A stretch of DNA of 64,000 nt from Massilia endophytica (GCF_021165955.1 NZ_CP088952.1:4898001-4962000), one strand, 5' to 3'. Positions 49,379-59,961 are shown, numbered from the stretch's first letter. A program made the numbers and translations. Notes: a model not told the origin generated them from the letters alone.

Positions 49379-50452
49379 ATGCCACAATTTGCCCCGCTGA
49401 AGAACGACACTTTCCTGCGCGCCCTGCTGCGCCAGCCCACCGAGTACACCCCGGTGTGGCTGATGCGCCAGGCGGGCCGCTACCTGCCGGAATACCGCGC
49501 CACGCGCGAGAAGGCGGGTTCGTTCATGGGCCTGGCCACCAATCCTGACCTGGCCACCGAGGTGACCCTGCAGCCGATCGACCGCTATCCGCTGGACGCG
49601 GCCATCCTGTTCTCGGACATCCTCACCGTGCCGGACGCCATGGGCCTGGGCCTCTATTTCGTGGAAGGCGAAGGGCCGAAGTTCGAGCGCCCGCTGAAGA
49701 CCGAGGAAGACGTGAAGGCCCTGCGCCTGCCGGAACCGGGCTCGCTGGACTATGTGTTCAAGGCCGTGACCCAGATCCGCACCGAGCTGAATGGCCGCGT
49801 GCCGCTGATCGGCTTCTCCGGCAGCCCCTGGACGCTGGCCTGCTATATGGTGGAAGGCCAGGGTTCGCGCGAATTCCACACCATCAAGAAGATGCTGTAC
49901 GGCCGTCCGGACCTGATGCACCACATCCTGGACATCAACGCCCGCGCGGTGGCCGAATACCTGAACGCCCAGATCGATGCGGGCGCCCAGGCCGTGATGG
50001 TCTTCGATTCCTGGGGCGGCGCCCTGGCGGATGGGGCCTACCAGCAGTTCTCCCTGCAGTACATGCAGAAAGTGGTATCCCTGCTCAAGCGCGAGAAGGA
50101 CGGCGTGAAGATTCCCGCCATCGTGTTCACCAAGGGCGGCGGCCACTGGGCCGAGGAGATCGCGGCCATCGGCGCCGACGCCATGGGCCTGGACTGGACG
50201 GCCAATATCGGCAAGATCCGCGCCCTGGTCGGCGACAAGGTGGCGCTGCAGGGCAACCTCGATCCCGCCATCCTGTTCGCCTCGCCGGAGCAGATCAAGG
50301 CCGAGGTGGCCCGTGTCCTGGAATCGTTCGGCAAGCACAACACCGGCCACGTCTTCAACCTGGGGCACGGCATTTCCCAGTTCACGCCGCCGGAGTCCGT
50401 GAGCGTGATGGTGGAAACGGTTCATTCGCTGAGCCGGGCGATGCGCGGCTGA
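49379..50452 (+). CDS. hemE: Uroporphyrinogen decarboxylase
   Basis: A 357-residue TIM-barrel enzyme that removes four acetate carboxyls from uroporphyrinogen III to give coproporphyrinogen III in haem synthesis. The N-terminal PVWLMRQAGRYLPEYR signature, the catalytic aspartate region SDILTVPDAMG and GFSGSPWTLACYMVEG are present. ATG 49379 gives the standard N-terminus; a TTG three codons earlier is possible. A 631-base AT-rich gap separates it from priA. Confidence 0.97.
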   Translation: MPQFAPLKNDTFLRALLRQPTEYTPVWLMRQAGRYLPEYRATREKAGSFMGLATNPDLATEVTLQPIDRYPLDAAILFSDILTVPDAMGLGLYFVEGEGPKFERPLKTEEDVKALRLPEPGSLDYVFKAVTQIRTELNGRVPLIGFSGSPWTLACYMVEGQGSREFHTIKKMLYGRPDLMHHILDINARAVAEYLNAQIDAGAQAVMVFDSWGGALADGAYQQFSLQYMQKVVSLLKREKDGVKIPAIVFTKGGGHWAEEIAAIGADAMGLDWTANIGKIRALVGDKVALQGNLDPAILFASPEQIKAEVARVLESFGKHNTGHVFNLGHGISQFTPPESVSVMVETVHSLSRAMRG

Positions 50453-50478
50453 GCTGGCTGCCCCACTTATACACATTT

Positions 50479-50507
50479 TTATTGCCTGAGGAAATATTAG
50501 GCAATAA
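50479..50507. repeat. Inverted repeat downstream of hemE
   Basis: TTATTGCCT (50479-50487) and AGGCAATAA (50499-50507) are perfectly complementary with an 11-base loop. It could act as a bidirectional transcription terminator for hemE or as part of the DnaA-box region. Confidence 0.6.
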
Positions 50508-50535
50508 TCCTGGGCATCATCGGAAGTATTTTCCA

Positions 50536-50568
50536 AGCCATTGAAAACAAAGGACTTTTTCATTGGCT
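50536..50568. repeat. Inverted repeat in the hemE-priA gap
   Basis: AGCCATTGAAAA (50536-50547) pairs with TTTTCATTGGCT (50557-50568) at 11 of 12 positions around a 9-base loop. It is AT-rich and lies between the first and second exact DnaA boxes. Confidence 0.5.
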
Positions 50569-50810
50569 ATTTGGACAACAATTTGCTATCAGTAAACGTT
50601 ATTCGCCGGGGCAGCAAACCCGGCAGTGGTATTCTCCACAAAGTTATCCACAAAATCTGTGGAGAATTTTGAAAACTGCTTAGTAAACCGTAACTTAGTC
50701 ACAATATTGAAGAAGTGTCTCAGCTTCCTGCTGCGGCGCGGCAAAACGATGTTGCGGAAACGCAAATCTTGCGGCTGGCCTGACAGTACAATGGCAGGTT
50801 CGCAGCGCTG

Positions 50811-50833
50811 CGAAAAAAACGCGGCTCAGCCGC
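50811..50833 (-). terminator. Minus-strand terminator-like hairpin without a minus-strand gene
   Basis: On the minus strand GCGGC-TGA-GCCGC (50821-50833) is followed by G and seven T (50813-50819). A perfect 16-base palindrome TTCGCAGCGCTGCGAA (50799-50814) lies immediately beyond. No minus-strand protein gene lies upstream, so it may end an antisense or small RNA that starts within 50840-51083. Confidence 0.45.
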
Positions 50834-51083
50834 AAAAAAAGCTTGATTTCGGCAGCAAACTGGTATCTCCGGGGCCGACTTATGCACAGCAGGCATAAAT
50901 AAATGCGGCCGATGGCCCCTCTGGGAAGGGCTTTGCAAGTGACTGATTTTAAAGAAGAAAAAAATCGCGTTTTTGCCCCTTCGGCGTGAATTCCTACAAA
51001 TCCGATGTTACTTTCCTGCTCAGCCCTTCCGCTTGTTCACAAAGTTATCCCCAGAATCTGTGGATAGTGCGAGGCGCTGACGA

Positions 51084-53101
<2,018 letters not shown>

Positions 53102-53105
<4 letters not shown>

Positions 53106-53989
53106 GGCTGCACCAGGTAGCGCCGCGCTGTCGTGATCACCTGTTCGGCGAGGGCGCGGGTGAAGGGGGTATCCAGTTCCCAGGCATGCCAATACAGGGG
53201 CACATCGATGTAGGCGCCCGGCGCCAGGTCCACCAGCTGCCCCTGCGACAGCGCATGCGCCGCCTGCAGGTAGGGCAGCAGGCCGTAGGCCAGGCCGCCG
53301 AACAGGGTATCGTTGAGGGCCGTGGACAGGGGCAGGGTGTGATGGGGGAAGGCGCCTTCGAACGCCAGGTGTTCGCGCAGGAAGCTTCTCATGAGTTCAC
53401 GGTCGTGCACCACCGAGGGCGCCAGGGGCACGGCTTCGCGCATGAAGCCGTCGCCGAACCAGTGGCCCGCGAACACGGGCGTCGCCACGCAGACGTAGCG
53501 CATTGCGCCCAGGGGCATGGACGACGCGCCCTTGGCCTCGGCAACCGGTCCGGCAGCCACGCAGCCGAAGACGCCGCCCTCGCGCAGCAGGTGGCGCGCC
53601 GCGCCGTCCTCCAGGGAGCGCACGTCCAGCTGGCAGCGCGGCGGGGAGAGCAGGGGCGGCAGGGCCAGGGGGAACCAGGTGGCCAGGCTGGCGGCATCCA
53701 CCGCCACGGAAATCTCGGGCATGCTGACCACGTTGCCCAGGTCGATGTCCAGGGACGCTTCCATCAGCTTCACGCTGCGGTAATGGGAAATCAGGCGCTG
53801 GCCCAGGCCGGTGGGCACGGCGGGCGAACCCCGCACGATGAGCAGCCGGCCCGCGGCATCCTCCAGGGCCTTGATGCGCTGGGATACGGCGGGCTGGCTG
53901 ATGCCGAGCGCCGAAGCCGCCTTGTCGAAACTGCCGTGGCTGGCCACTGCATCCAGGACCGCCAGGGCCCGGTAATCGAGATTTTCCAT
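53102..53989 (-). CDS. argP: LysR-family regulator, ArgP (IciA) type
   Basis: A 295-residue LysR regulator. The N-terminal winged HTH reads GSFDKAASALGISQPAVSQRIKALE (residues 19-43), then a periplasmic-binding-type effector domain. Start (MENLDYRALAVLDAV) and length match ArgP, the lysine/arginine-responsive activator of argO in E. coli, once described as an inhibitor of replication initiation. No argO/lysE-type exporter is adjacent; instead a flavoprotein disulfide reductase gene is divergent across 93 bases. The ArgP subgroup is likely; the regulon here is not known. Confidence 0.8.
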
Positions 53990-54022
53990 AAGTTAAGCTT
54001 ATAGAAATCAAAATGGATAAGC
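53988..54022. promoter_or_regulatory. ATAAG/CTTAT dyads at the start of the ArgP-like gene
   Basis: ATAAG (53988-53992) and CTTAT (53998-54002) are inverted, and GCTTAT (53997-54002) and ATAAGC (54017-54022) form a second perfect dyad with a 14-base spacer. The spacing suits a LysR-type dimer or tetramer site that could autoregulate the argP-like gene and control the divergent flavoprotein gene. Confidence 0.35.
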
Positions 54023-54082
54023 AAGGCTAATGCAATCGTGCGGCCGCCCGCAGCCACCTGCTCAAGCGTGTAGACTCGCTGC

Positions 54083-55525
54083 ATGAACGAACTCCATTGC
54101 GATGTCGCCGTCATCGGCGCAGGTTCCGCAGGGCTGACGGCTTACCGCGCCGCCCATGCAGCGGGCAAACGCGTGCTGCTGATCGAAGGCGGCCCCTACG
54201 GCACCACCTGCGCCCGCGTCGGCTGCATGCCGAGCAAGCTCCTCATTGCAGCGGCCGAGGCGGCGCATGTGGCGTCCACGGCGGACGGCTTCGGCGTCCA
54301 TGCCTCGCCAGTGCGCATCGATGGCGAAGCCGTGATGGCGCGGATGCGCAGCGAACGGGACCGCTTCGTCGGCTTCGTGCTGGAAGGCGTGGACGATATT
54401 CCCGCCGGGGACAAGCTGCGCGGCTACGCCCGCTTCACCGCCCCGGACCGGCTCATGGTGGGCGACCACACGGTCGTGCATGCTTCCCGCATCGTGATCG
54501 CCACCGGCTCCTCGCCCATCGTGCCCGAGGAATGGCGCAAGGCGGGCCCCAACGTCATCAGCAGCGACGCCGTCTTCGACTGGACCAACTTGCCGGAGTC
54601 GGTGGCCGTGATCGGCACCGGGGTGATCGGGCTGGAGCTGGGCCAGGCCCTGCACCGGCTGGGCGTGCGCGTCGCCATCGTGGCGCGCGGAAGCAGCGTG
54701 GCCCAGCTGGGCGACCCCGAAGTGCTGGCCAATGCGCGCGGCGTGCTGGCCGAGGAGCTGGACCTGCGCTTCCAGACCCAGGTGGTGAGCATTGTGGCCG
54801 ACAGCGGGCAGCTGGCGCTGACCACGCGCGACGGCGAAGGCAAGGAGCGCCGCGAGCATTTCCAGTATGTGCTGTCCGCCATCGGCCGCGAGCCGAACGT
54901 GCATGCGCTGGGGCTGGAGAACGCCGGCATCGAGCGCGACCGCCGGGGCGTGCCCTTGTACGACCCGCACACCATGCAGTGCGGAACGAGCGCCATCTTC
55001 ATCGCGGGCGATGCCAGCGACGAGCTGCCCCTGCTGGGGGAAGCGGCCGACCAGGGCCGCATCGCGGGCCACAACGCCGCGCACTTCCCCGATGTGCAGC
55101 CCGGCCTGCGCCGCATCCCGCTCACCATCGCCTTCACCGAGCCGAATATCGCCACCCTGGGCGCGGGCTACAAGGCCCTGTGCAGCAGCCACAAGGGCGG
55201 TTTCGCCGTGGGACAGGTGTCCTTCGCCAACCAGGGCCGCAGCCGCGTCATGCGGCAGAACCGGGGCATGCTGCGCGTCTACGGCGAATACGGCAGCGGC
55301 CGTTTCCTGGGCGCGGAAATGATCGGGCCGCGCGGCGAGCACATCGGCCACCTCCTTTCCTGGGCCGTCCAGGCGGGGCTGACGGTAAAGGCCATGCTCG
55401 ATATGCCTTTCTACCACCCCGTGGTGGAGGAGGGCGTGCGCACCGCCCTGCGCGACCTGGACCAGCAGCTGGCCAAGCCGCCCGGCAGCCGCCCCGATTG
55501 TCCCGACTGCACACCGGGCGACTGA
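54083..55525 (+). CDS. Dihydrolipoamide dehydrogenase-like flavoprotein disulfide reductase
   Basis: A 480-residue FAD-dependent pyridine nucleotide-disulfide oxidoreductase. The FAD motif GAGSAGLTAYRAAHAAGKRVLLIE (12-35), redox pair C43-x4-C48 (TCARVGC), NAD-binding GTGVIGLELGQALH and the C-terminal base region FYHPVVEEG are all present, so it should be active. The tail is short and carries CPDC. There is no pyruvate or 2-oxoglutarate dehydrogenase gene nearby, so it is not the usual Lpd of those complexes and its substrate is open. Divergent from the ArgP-like regulator. Confidence 0.85.
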   Translation: MNELHCDVAVIGAGSAGLTAYRAAHAAGKRVLLIEGGPYGTTCARVGCMPSKLLIAAAEAAHVASTADGFGVHASPVRIDGEAVMARMRSERDRFVGFVLEGVDDIPAGDKLRGYARFTAPDRLMVGDHTVVHASRIVIATGSSPIVPEEWRKAGPNVISSDAVFDWTNLPESVAVIGTGVIGLELGQALHRLGVRVAIVARGSSVAQLGDPEVLANARGVLAEELDLRFQTQVVSIVADSGQLALTTRDGEGKERREHFQYVLSAIGREPNVHALGLENAGIERDRRGVPLYDPHTMQCGTSAIFIAGDASDELPLLGEAADQGRIAGHNAAHFPDVQPGLRRIPLTIAFTEPNIATLGAGYKALCSSHKGGFAVGQVSFANQGRSRVMRQNRGMLRVYGEYGSGRFLGAEMIGPRGEHIGHLLSWAVQAGLTVKAMLDMPFYHPVVEEGVRTALRDLDQQLAKPPGSRPDCPDCTPGD

Positions 55526-55632
55526 CGCAAATACAACATCCTGTCCTGCACAGTTGAAATTCTGCAATAGTCCATTAAAGTTTTGCTATAGACTCTTGAC
55601 TCTTGGCAATAAGTTGCTCACAGAAGGCAACT

Positions 55633-56772
55633 ATGCTGCGCAGAACAACGGGGCGGCACATGGGCATCAGGCGACTGACACACGGCGATATCCGCGAGGG
55701 CGAGACCCTGGCGTGGGACGTCTATGGGGAGAACGGCGCCCTGCTCGTGCGCAAGGGGCACCGCCTGGCCAACGAATCCCAGGTGGATAACCTGGTGGCG
55801 CGCGGCTTCATCGAAGACCACAGCATGCCTTCCGACCGCGCGCCCGCCGCGCCCGAACCCGTATCCGCCCTTCGCCTGCTGAACCGCGCCGCGGCCCAGC
55901 TCGCCCCCGTGCTGCAGGGCCTGGCCAGCGGGGGCAGCGGCGTGCAGCCCCTGCTGGAAGAGATTGCCAACCTGGTCATGGAAGCGGTCGAGGTGAGCGA
56001 CGAAGTGGCGGCCGCCTCCGTATTGCACAACCAGCGCCACACGCCTTACCGCGTGCGCCATTGCGTCGATACGGCCGTGGTGGCGCTCATTGCCGCGCGG
56101 GCGCTGAAGCGCGACCCCGCCGAAATGCGCAGCATGGTGCTGGCGGCCCTGACCATGAACATCGGTATGTTCCACCTGCCGGAACAGGGCGAGCTGAGCG
56201 AGGAAGAACAGGGCGTATTGCAGGCCCATCCCAACCTCGGCGCCGGCCTGCTGCGCGCGGCCGGCATCGAAGACGAAACCTGGCTGCGCTGCGTGCAGAC
56301 CCACCACGAGAACGAGGACGGCACCGGCTATCCGGCCGGTCTGAAGGGGGAGGAGATTCCGGCCCCGGCCAAGCTGCTGGCGCTGGCCGACCGCTACTGC
56401 GCCCGGGTGGTGGACCGCCCCAGGCGGCGCGCCATGCTGCCCAACCTGGCCTTGCGCGATATCCTGCTGGAAGCGCGCCATGCGCTCGATGCGCAGATGG
56501 GGGCGGTGCTGATCCGGGAGCTGGGCGTCTATCCCATCGGCACCTTCGTGCGCCTGCAGAACGGGGAGATCGGGGTGGTATGGCGGCGCGGCAGCAATTC
56601 CACCACGCCGCGCGTGCTCTCCATGATCGGACCGCGCGGCGCGCCGCTCGAAACCTTCCTTCAGCGCGATACGCGCGTCGAAATGAACAGCATCCGCGAA
56701 GTGCTCAGCGCCGATCAGGCGCAGATCGATCTGCGCATGGATACGGCCTGGGGCCGCGCCGCCGCCGTTTAA
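55633..56772 (+). CDS. HD-GYP-type protein with degenerate HD dyad
   Basis: A 379-residue protein with an N-terminal DUF3391-like region (about 11-60, GDIREGETLAWDVYGENGALLVRKG), then an HD-GYP domain: H143, H199-P200, H224-H225-E226, DGTGYP (229-234) and LADRY (251-255). Where active enzymes have HD before IG, this protein has M175-N176 (TMNIGM), so the metal site for c-di-GMP hydrolysis is incomplete. A C-terminal beta region (GTFVRLQNGEIGVVWRRG) is typical of the subfamily. ATG 55633 follows AGAAGG by 5 bases; 55660 is an alternative. It may bind c-di-GMP without cleaving it. It converges with the next gene, overlapping by 4 bases. Confidence 0.82.
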   Translation: MLRRTTGRHMGIRRLTHGDIREGETLAWDVYGENGALLVRKGHRLANESQVDNLVARGFIEDHSMPSDRAPAAPEPVSALRLLNRAAAQLAPVLQGLASGGSGVQPLLEEIANLVMEAVEVSDEVAAASVLHNQRHTPYRVRHCVDTAVVALIAARALKRDPAEMRSMVLAALTMNIGMFHLPEQGELSEEEQGVLQAHPNLGAGLLRAAGIEDETWLRCVQTHHENEDGTGYPAGLKGEEIPAPAKLLALADRYCARVVDRPRRRAMLPNLALRDILLEARHALDAQMGAVLIRELGVYPIGTFVRLQNGEIGVVWRRGSNSTTPRVLSMIGPRGAPLETFLQRDTRVEMNSIREVLSADQAQIDLRMDTAWGRAAAV

Positions 56773-57251
56773 TTCAGCATCGAGTCGAGCCTGCCCTGTT
56801 CGGCCAGGTCGCGCAGCACGCGGATGGTGTCGATGTCCGATTCCTGGTAGGCCGAACGGCGGAAGTCATCGTACATCTTGTTGGCTTCGTCCGTCGCGGC
56901 GTCGTGGCCGTCGTCGTACTCGAAGCGCACATACAGGCGCTCCGGCTGGGGAGCCTCGATGGTCATCACCAGGCTGGACTTGCTGATGTCGCCCTGGGCC
57001 GCCACCTCGACCCGCACCCGGTGCGGATATTCCAGCACCACGCGGTCGTCGATCACCAGGTTGCCATAACGCTGGCGGCGGCTGAAACCGGCCTCGCTGC
57101 GGTCGGCGATGGTGCATTCGTCCAGATGGGGCACGAAGAGCTTGGGCGATTCCGCCCGCAGCACCAGGCCGCGCCACAGCTGCTCGTGGCTGATGGTGTC
57201 GATCAGCGGGTTGAGCGGATCGTTGATTTCAATGAGGTGCTCGAATTTCAT
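56769..57251 (-). CDS. SRPBCC/DUF1857 family protein
   Basis: A 160-residue protein with START/Bet v 1-like pattern (MKFEHLIEINDPLNPLIDTISHEQLWRGLVLRAE..), matching the AtaL-like DUF1857 group: a small-molecule-binding helix-grip fold of unknown ligand. Length is typical. It is divergent from rep and its stop codon overlaps that of the HD-GYP gene (TTAA at 56769-56772). Confidence 0.78.
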   Translation of the reverse strand: MKFEHLIEINDPLNPLIDTISHEQLWRGLVLRAESPKLFVPHLDECTIADRSEAGFSRRQRYGNLVIDDRVVLEYPHRVRVEVAAQGDISKSSLVMTIEAPQPERLYVRFEYDDGHDAATDEANKMYDDFRRSAYQESDIDTIRVLRDLAEQGRLDSMLN

Positions 57252-57364
57252 AGTGCGCTCTTGGCTTGTCTCTCCCGGATACCACTATATTCTGCCGCGA
57301 GCCGAAATATCAATGCTTGTCGCGATACAATGGACGGCTGAGTTGCCCCATCCTGCCTGAAATC

Positions 57365-59425
57365 ATGTCCAATGCACCACAATTTGGCCTCAACGGGCCG
57401 CAAAGCGAAGCCGTGCTCTATCTCGACGGTCCCGCCCTTGTGCTGGCGGGCGCGGGCTCGGGCAAGACGCGCGTCATCACCCAGAAGATCACCCACCTCA
57501 TCGAGGACCGGGGCTACGACCCGCGCACCATCGCCGCGCTGACCTTCACCAACAAGGCGGCCCTGGAGATGCAGGAAAGGGTGGGCAAGATGCTCAAGCA
57601 GCCGCGCCAGGCCAAGCTGCTCACCGTGTCCACCTTCCACTCCCTGGGCGTGAAGATCCTGCGCCAGGAGGCCAACCACCTCGGCCTGAAGGACCGCTTC
57701 TCCATCATGGACAGCGACGACTGCTATTCCCTGGTGCAGGACCTGGCCATCACCACGGACAAGCAGCTGATCCGCGGCATCCAGAACGATATCTCGCTGT
57801 GGAAGAACGGCCTGGTGACGCCGGAAGAGGCGCTGCGCAACGCCCAGAGCGAGGACGAGGCGCAGTCGGCGCGCATCTACGCCAGCTACGTCGCTACCCT
57901 GGCCGCCTACCAGGCCGTGGACTTCGATGACCTGATCCGCCTGCCGGTGGAGCTGTTCCGCAGCGTGGAAACGGTGCGCGACAAATGGCAGCGCCGGCTG
58001 CGCTACCTGCTGGTGGACGAATACCAGGACACCAACACCTGCCAGTACGAGCTGGTGAAGCTGATGGTGACGGGCCTGGGCAAGAAGCCCATGTTCACCG
58101 CCGTGGGCGACGACGACCAGGCCATCTACGCCTGGCGCGGCGCCACCATCGAGAACCTGCGCAACCTGCAGGTGGACTTCCCCGACCTGAAGCTGATCAA
58201 GCTGGAACAGAACTACCGCTCCACCACGCGCATCCTGCAGGCGGCCAATGCTGTCATCTCGAACAACCCCAAGCTGTTCGAGAAGGCGCTGTGGTCCGAG
58301 CACGGGCTGGGGGAACCGATCAAGGTGCACGCCATGGCGAACGACGAGCAGGAGGCCGAGCAGGTGGCCATCATGATCTCGGCCGACCATTTCGAGCGCA
58401 AGAACAAGTGGTCGGACTATGCGATTCTCTATCGCGGCAACCACCAGGCACGCGTGATCGAACAGGCGCTGCGCAACCAGCGCATCCCCTACACCATCTC
58501 CGGTGGCCAGAGCTTCTTCGACAAGGCGGAGATCAAGGACATCATTGCCTATCTGCGCCTGCTGGCCAACCAGGACGACGATCCGGCCTTCATCCGCGCC
58601 GTGACCACGCCGCGCCGGGGCATCGGCCAGTCCACGCTGGAGGTGCTGGGAGCTTTCTCCGGCCAGTGGCAATGCTCGCTGTTCGAGGCCGTGTTCAAGG
58701 GCGGCATCGAAGCGAAGCTGAACGACCGCCAGCTCAAGCCCCTGCGCGACTTCTGCAACTTCATCAACGCCCTGGAATCGCGCGCCAGCCGTCCCGGCCC
58801 TTCGGGCAGCGGCGACAATGCGGCGCAGGTGCTGGACGACCTGATGGAGGCGATCAACTACGAGCACTACCTGTACGACTCCTTCGAGGAGCGTGCGGCG
58901 CAGAGCAAGTGGCAGAACGTGCTGGACTTCACCAACTGGCTGAAGGACCGGGGCCGCGGCGGCAAGGACCGCGAAGGCGAAGAGCGCAATGTGCTGGAGC
59001 TGACCCAGATGGTGGCGCTCATGTCCATGCTGGAGGGGAAGGACGAAGATCCGGATGCGATCCGCATGTCCACCCTGCACGCATCGAAGGGGCTGGAATA
59101 TCCGCACGTTTTCCTGGTCGGCGTCGAAGAAGGCATCCTGCCGCACAAGGGCGATCCCGATGCGCCGGTCGAAACGCTGGCCCAGCGCATCGAGGAGGAG
59201 CGGCGCCTCATGTACGTGGGCATCACGCGCGCCCAGCGCACCTTGCAGCTCACGTGGTGCAAAAAGCGCAAGCGCGCCGGCGAGCATGTGCACTGCGACG
59301 TATCGCGCTTCATCGCGGAGATGCAGCTGGATGTGGGCGACGCGCCGCCCAAGGAATCTGAGGTGTTAACGCCACGCGAACGCCTGGCGCGCATGAAAGA
59401 ACTGCTTTCCGCTCCCAGAAGTTAA
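57365..59425 (+). CDS. rep: ATP-dependent DNA helicase Rep
   Basis: A 686-residue superfamily 1A helicase that moves 3' to 5' on single-stranded DNA and clears proteins ahead of forks. Q-motif LNGPQSEAV (8-17), Walker A AGAGSGKT (27-34), Walker B LLVDEYQDTN, GDDDQAIYAWRGA and the late motifs CDPDAIRMSTLHASKGLEYPHVF and YVGITRAQRTL are present. Length is close to E. coli Rep (673) and start ATG 57365 begins right at the conserved domain. UvrD is the main alternative, but the N-terminus and length fit Rep better. Confidence 0.9.
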   Translation: MSNAPQFGLNGPQSEAVLYLDGPALVLAGAGSGKTRVITQKITHLIEDRGYDPRTIAALTFTNKAALEMQERVGKMLKQPRQAKLLTVSTFHSLGVKILRQEANHLGLKDRFSIMDSDDCYSLVQDLAITTDKQLIRGIQNDISLWKNGLVTPEEALRNAQSEDEAQSARIYASYVATLAAYQAVDFDDLIRLPVELFRSVETVRDKWQRRLRYLLVDEYQDTNTCQYELVKLMVTGLGKKPMFTAVGDDDQAIYAWRGATIENLRNLQVDFPDLKLIKLEQNYRSTTRILQAANAVISNNPKLFEKALWSEHGLGEPIKVHAMANDEQEAEQVAIMISADHFERKNKWSDYAILYRGNHQARVIEQALRNQRIPYTISGGQSFFDKAEIKDIIAYLRLLANQDDDPAFIRAVTTPRRGIGQSTLEVLGAFSGQWQCSLFEAVFKGGIEAKLNDRQLKPLRDFCNFINALESRASRPGPSGSGDNAAQVLDDLMEAINYEHYLYDSFEERAAQSKWQNVLDFTNWLKDRGRGGKDREGEERNVLELTQMVALMSMLEGKDEDPDAIRMSTLHASKGLEYPHVFLVGVEEGILPHKGDPDAPVETLAQRIEEERRLMYVGITRAQRTLQLTWCKKRKRAGEHVHCDVSRFIAEMQLDVGDAPPKESEVLTPRERLARMKELLSAPRS

Positions 59426-59489
59426 GTGTCTGGTGCTACGATGGGTTACGCCATCCGGCGCCATAAAAAAAGTCACTGGGAGAATTTGA

Positions 59490-59954
59490 ATGATTGCACT
59501 TTCTGCACGCAGCCTGCTGCTTGCCGGCCTCCTGGCCGGCGCTTCCTTCACTGCCTCCGCAGTGGAAACCGTCACCAAGCCCGAAGCCGAGACCATGGTG
59601 CGCAAGGCCGTCGCCTACCTCAAGGCCCATGGCCGCGAGAACACCTTCGCTGAAGTGAACAAGAAGGACGGCCAGTTCGTGGACCGCGATCTCTATATCG
59701 TGGTCTACGGCCTGGATGCCACCGTTCACGCCCATGGCGCCAACGCGCGCATGGTCGGCAAGAACCTCATGGAGATCAAGGACGTGGACGGCAAGGCCTT
59801 CGTCAAGGAACGCGTCACCATGGCGCAGAAGAAGGTGCCGTTCTGGCAGGAGTACAAATTCACCAACCCGGTCAGCGGGAAGATCGAGCCGAAGGCCATG
59901 TACTGCATTCCGGAAGAGGATCTCGTGGTGTGCGGCGGCGTCTATCTGAAGTAA
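59490..59954 (+). CDS. Secreted single cache-domain protein
   Basis: A 154-residue periplasmic protein. The signal peptide ends near ASAVE (residue 24), then comes one cache-type sensor domain with DLYIVVYGLDATVHAHGANARMVGKNLMEIKDVDGK and WQEYKFTNPVSGKIEPKAMYCIPEEDLVVCGGVY. Cache domains bind small metabolites; alone in the periplasm it may act as a soluble sensor or binding protein. GGGAG precedes the ATG by 8 bases. No receptor kinase or chemoreceptor gene is adjacent. Confidence 0.8.
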   Translation: MIALSARSLLLAGLLAGASFTASAVETVTKPEAETMVRKAVAYLKAHGRENTFAEVNKKDGQFVDRDLYIVVYGLDATVHAHGANARMVGKNLMEIKDVDGKAFVKERVTMAQKKVPFWQEYKFTNPVSGKIEPKAMYCIPEEDLVVCGGVYLK

Positions 59955-59961
59955 GATGCGG

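Larger units (their letters stand above)
50453..51083. other. AT-rich intergenic region with DnaA-box cluster (oriC-like)
   Basis: This 631-base gap is conspicuously AT-rich against its neighbours. Exact TTATNCACA boxes occur at 50467-50475 (TTATACACA), 50644-50652 (TTATCCACA) and 50880-50888 (TTATGCACA). One-mismatch boxes lie at 50632-50640 and 50658-50666 (minus) as TTCTCCACA, 51033-51041 as TTGTTCACA, 51045-51053 as TTATCCCCA and 51059-51067 (minus) as CTATCCACA. Two of these groups are inverted pairs with 5-base spacers (50644-50666, 51045-51067). The region also holds inverted repeats and A-tracts. It may be a replication origin, a DnaA-titrating site, or DnaA control of priA. No convincing protein-coding gene lies inside. 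Confidence 0.6.

Noticed and set aside
47354..50563. Extension of the S9 peptidase frame upstream to 50563.
   Set aside because: The extra part is the complement of hemE; ATG 49300 with GGAG upstream gives the family's normal start.
50626..50938. Short frames on both strands in the hemE-priA gap (90 codons plus, 72 codons minus).
   Set aside because: They run through DnaA boxes, palindromes and A-tracts, have no good ribosome sites, and use codons unlike the rest of the window.
50453..51083. A definite chromosomal oriC call.
   Set aside because: DnaA boxes are enriched, but dnaA/dnaN/gidA are not in the window and GC skew cannot be measured here, so it is kept as a candidate only.
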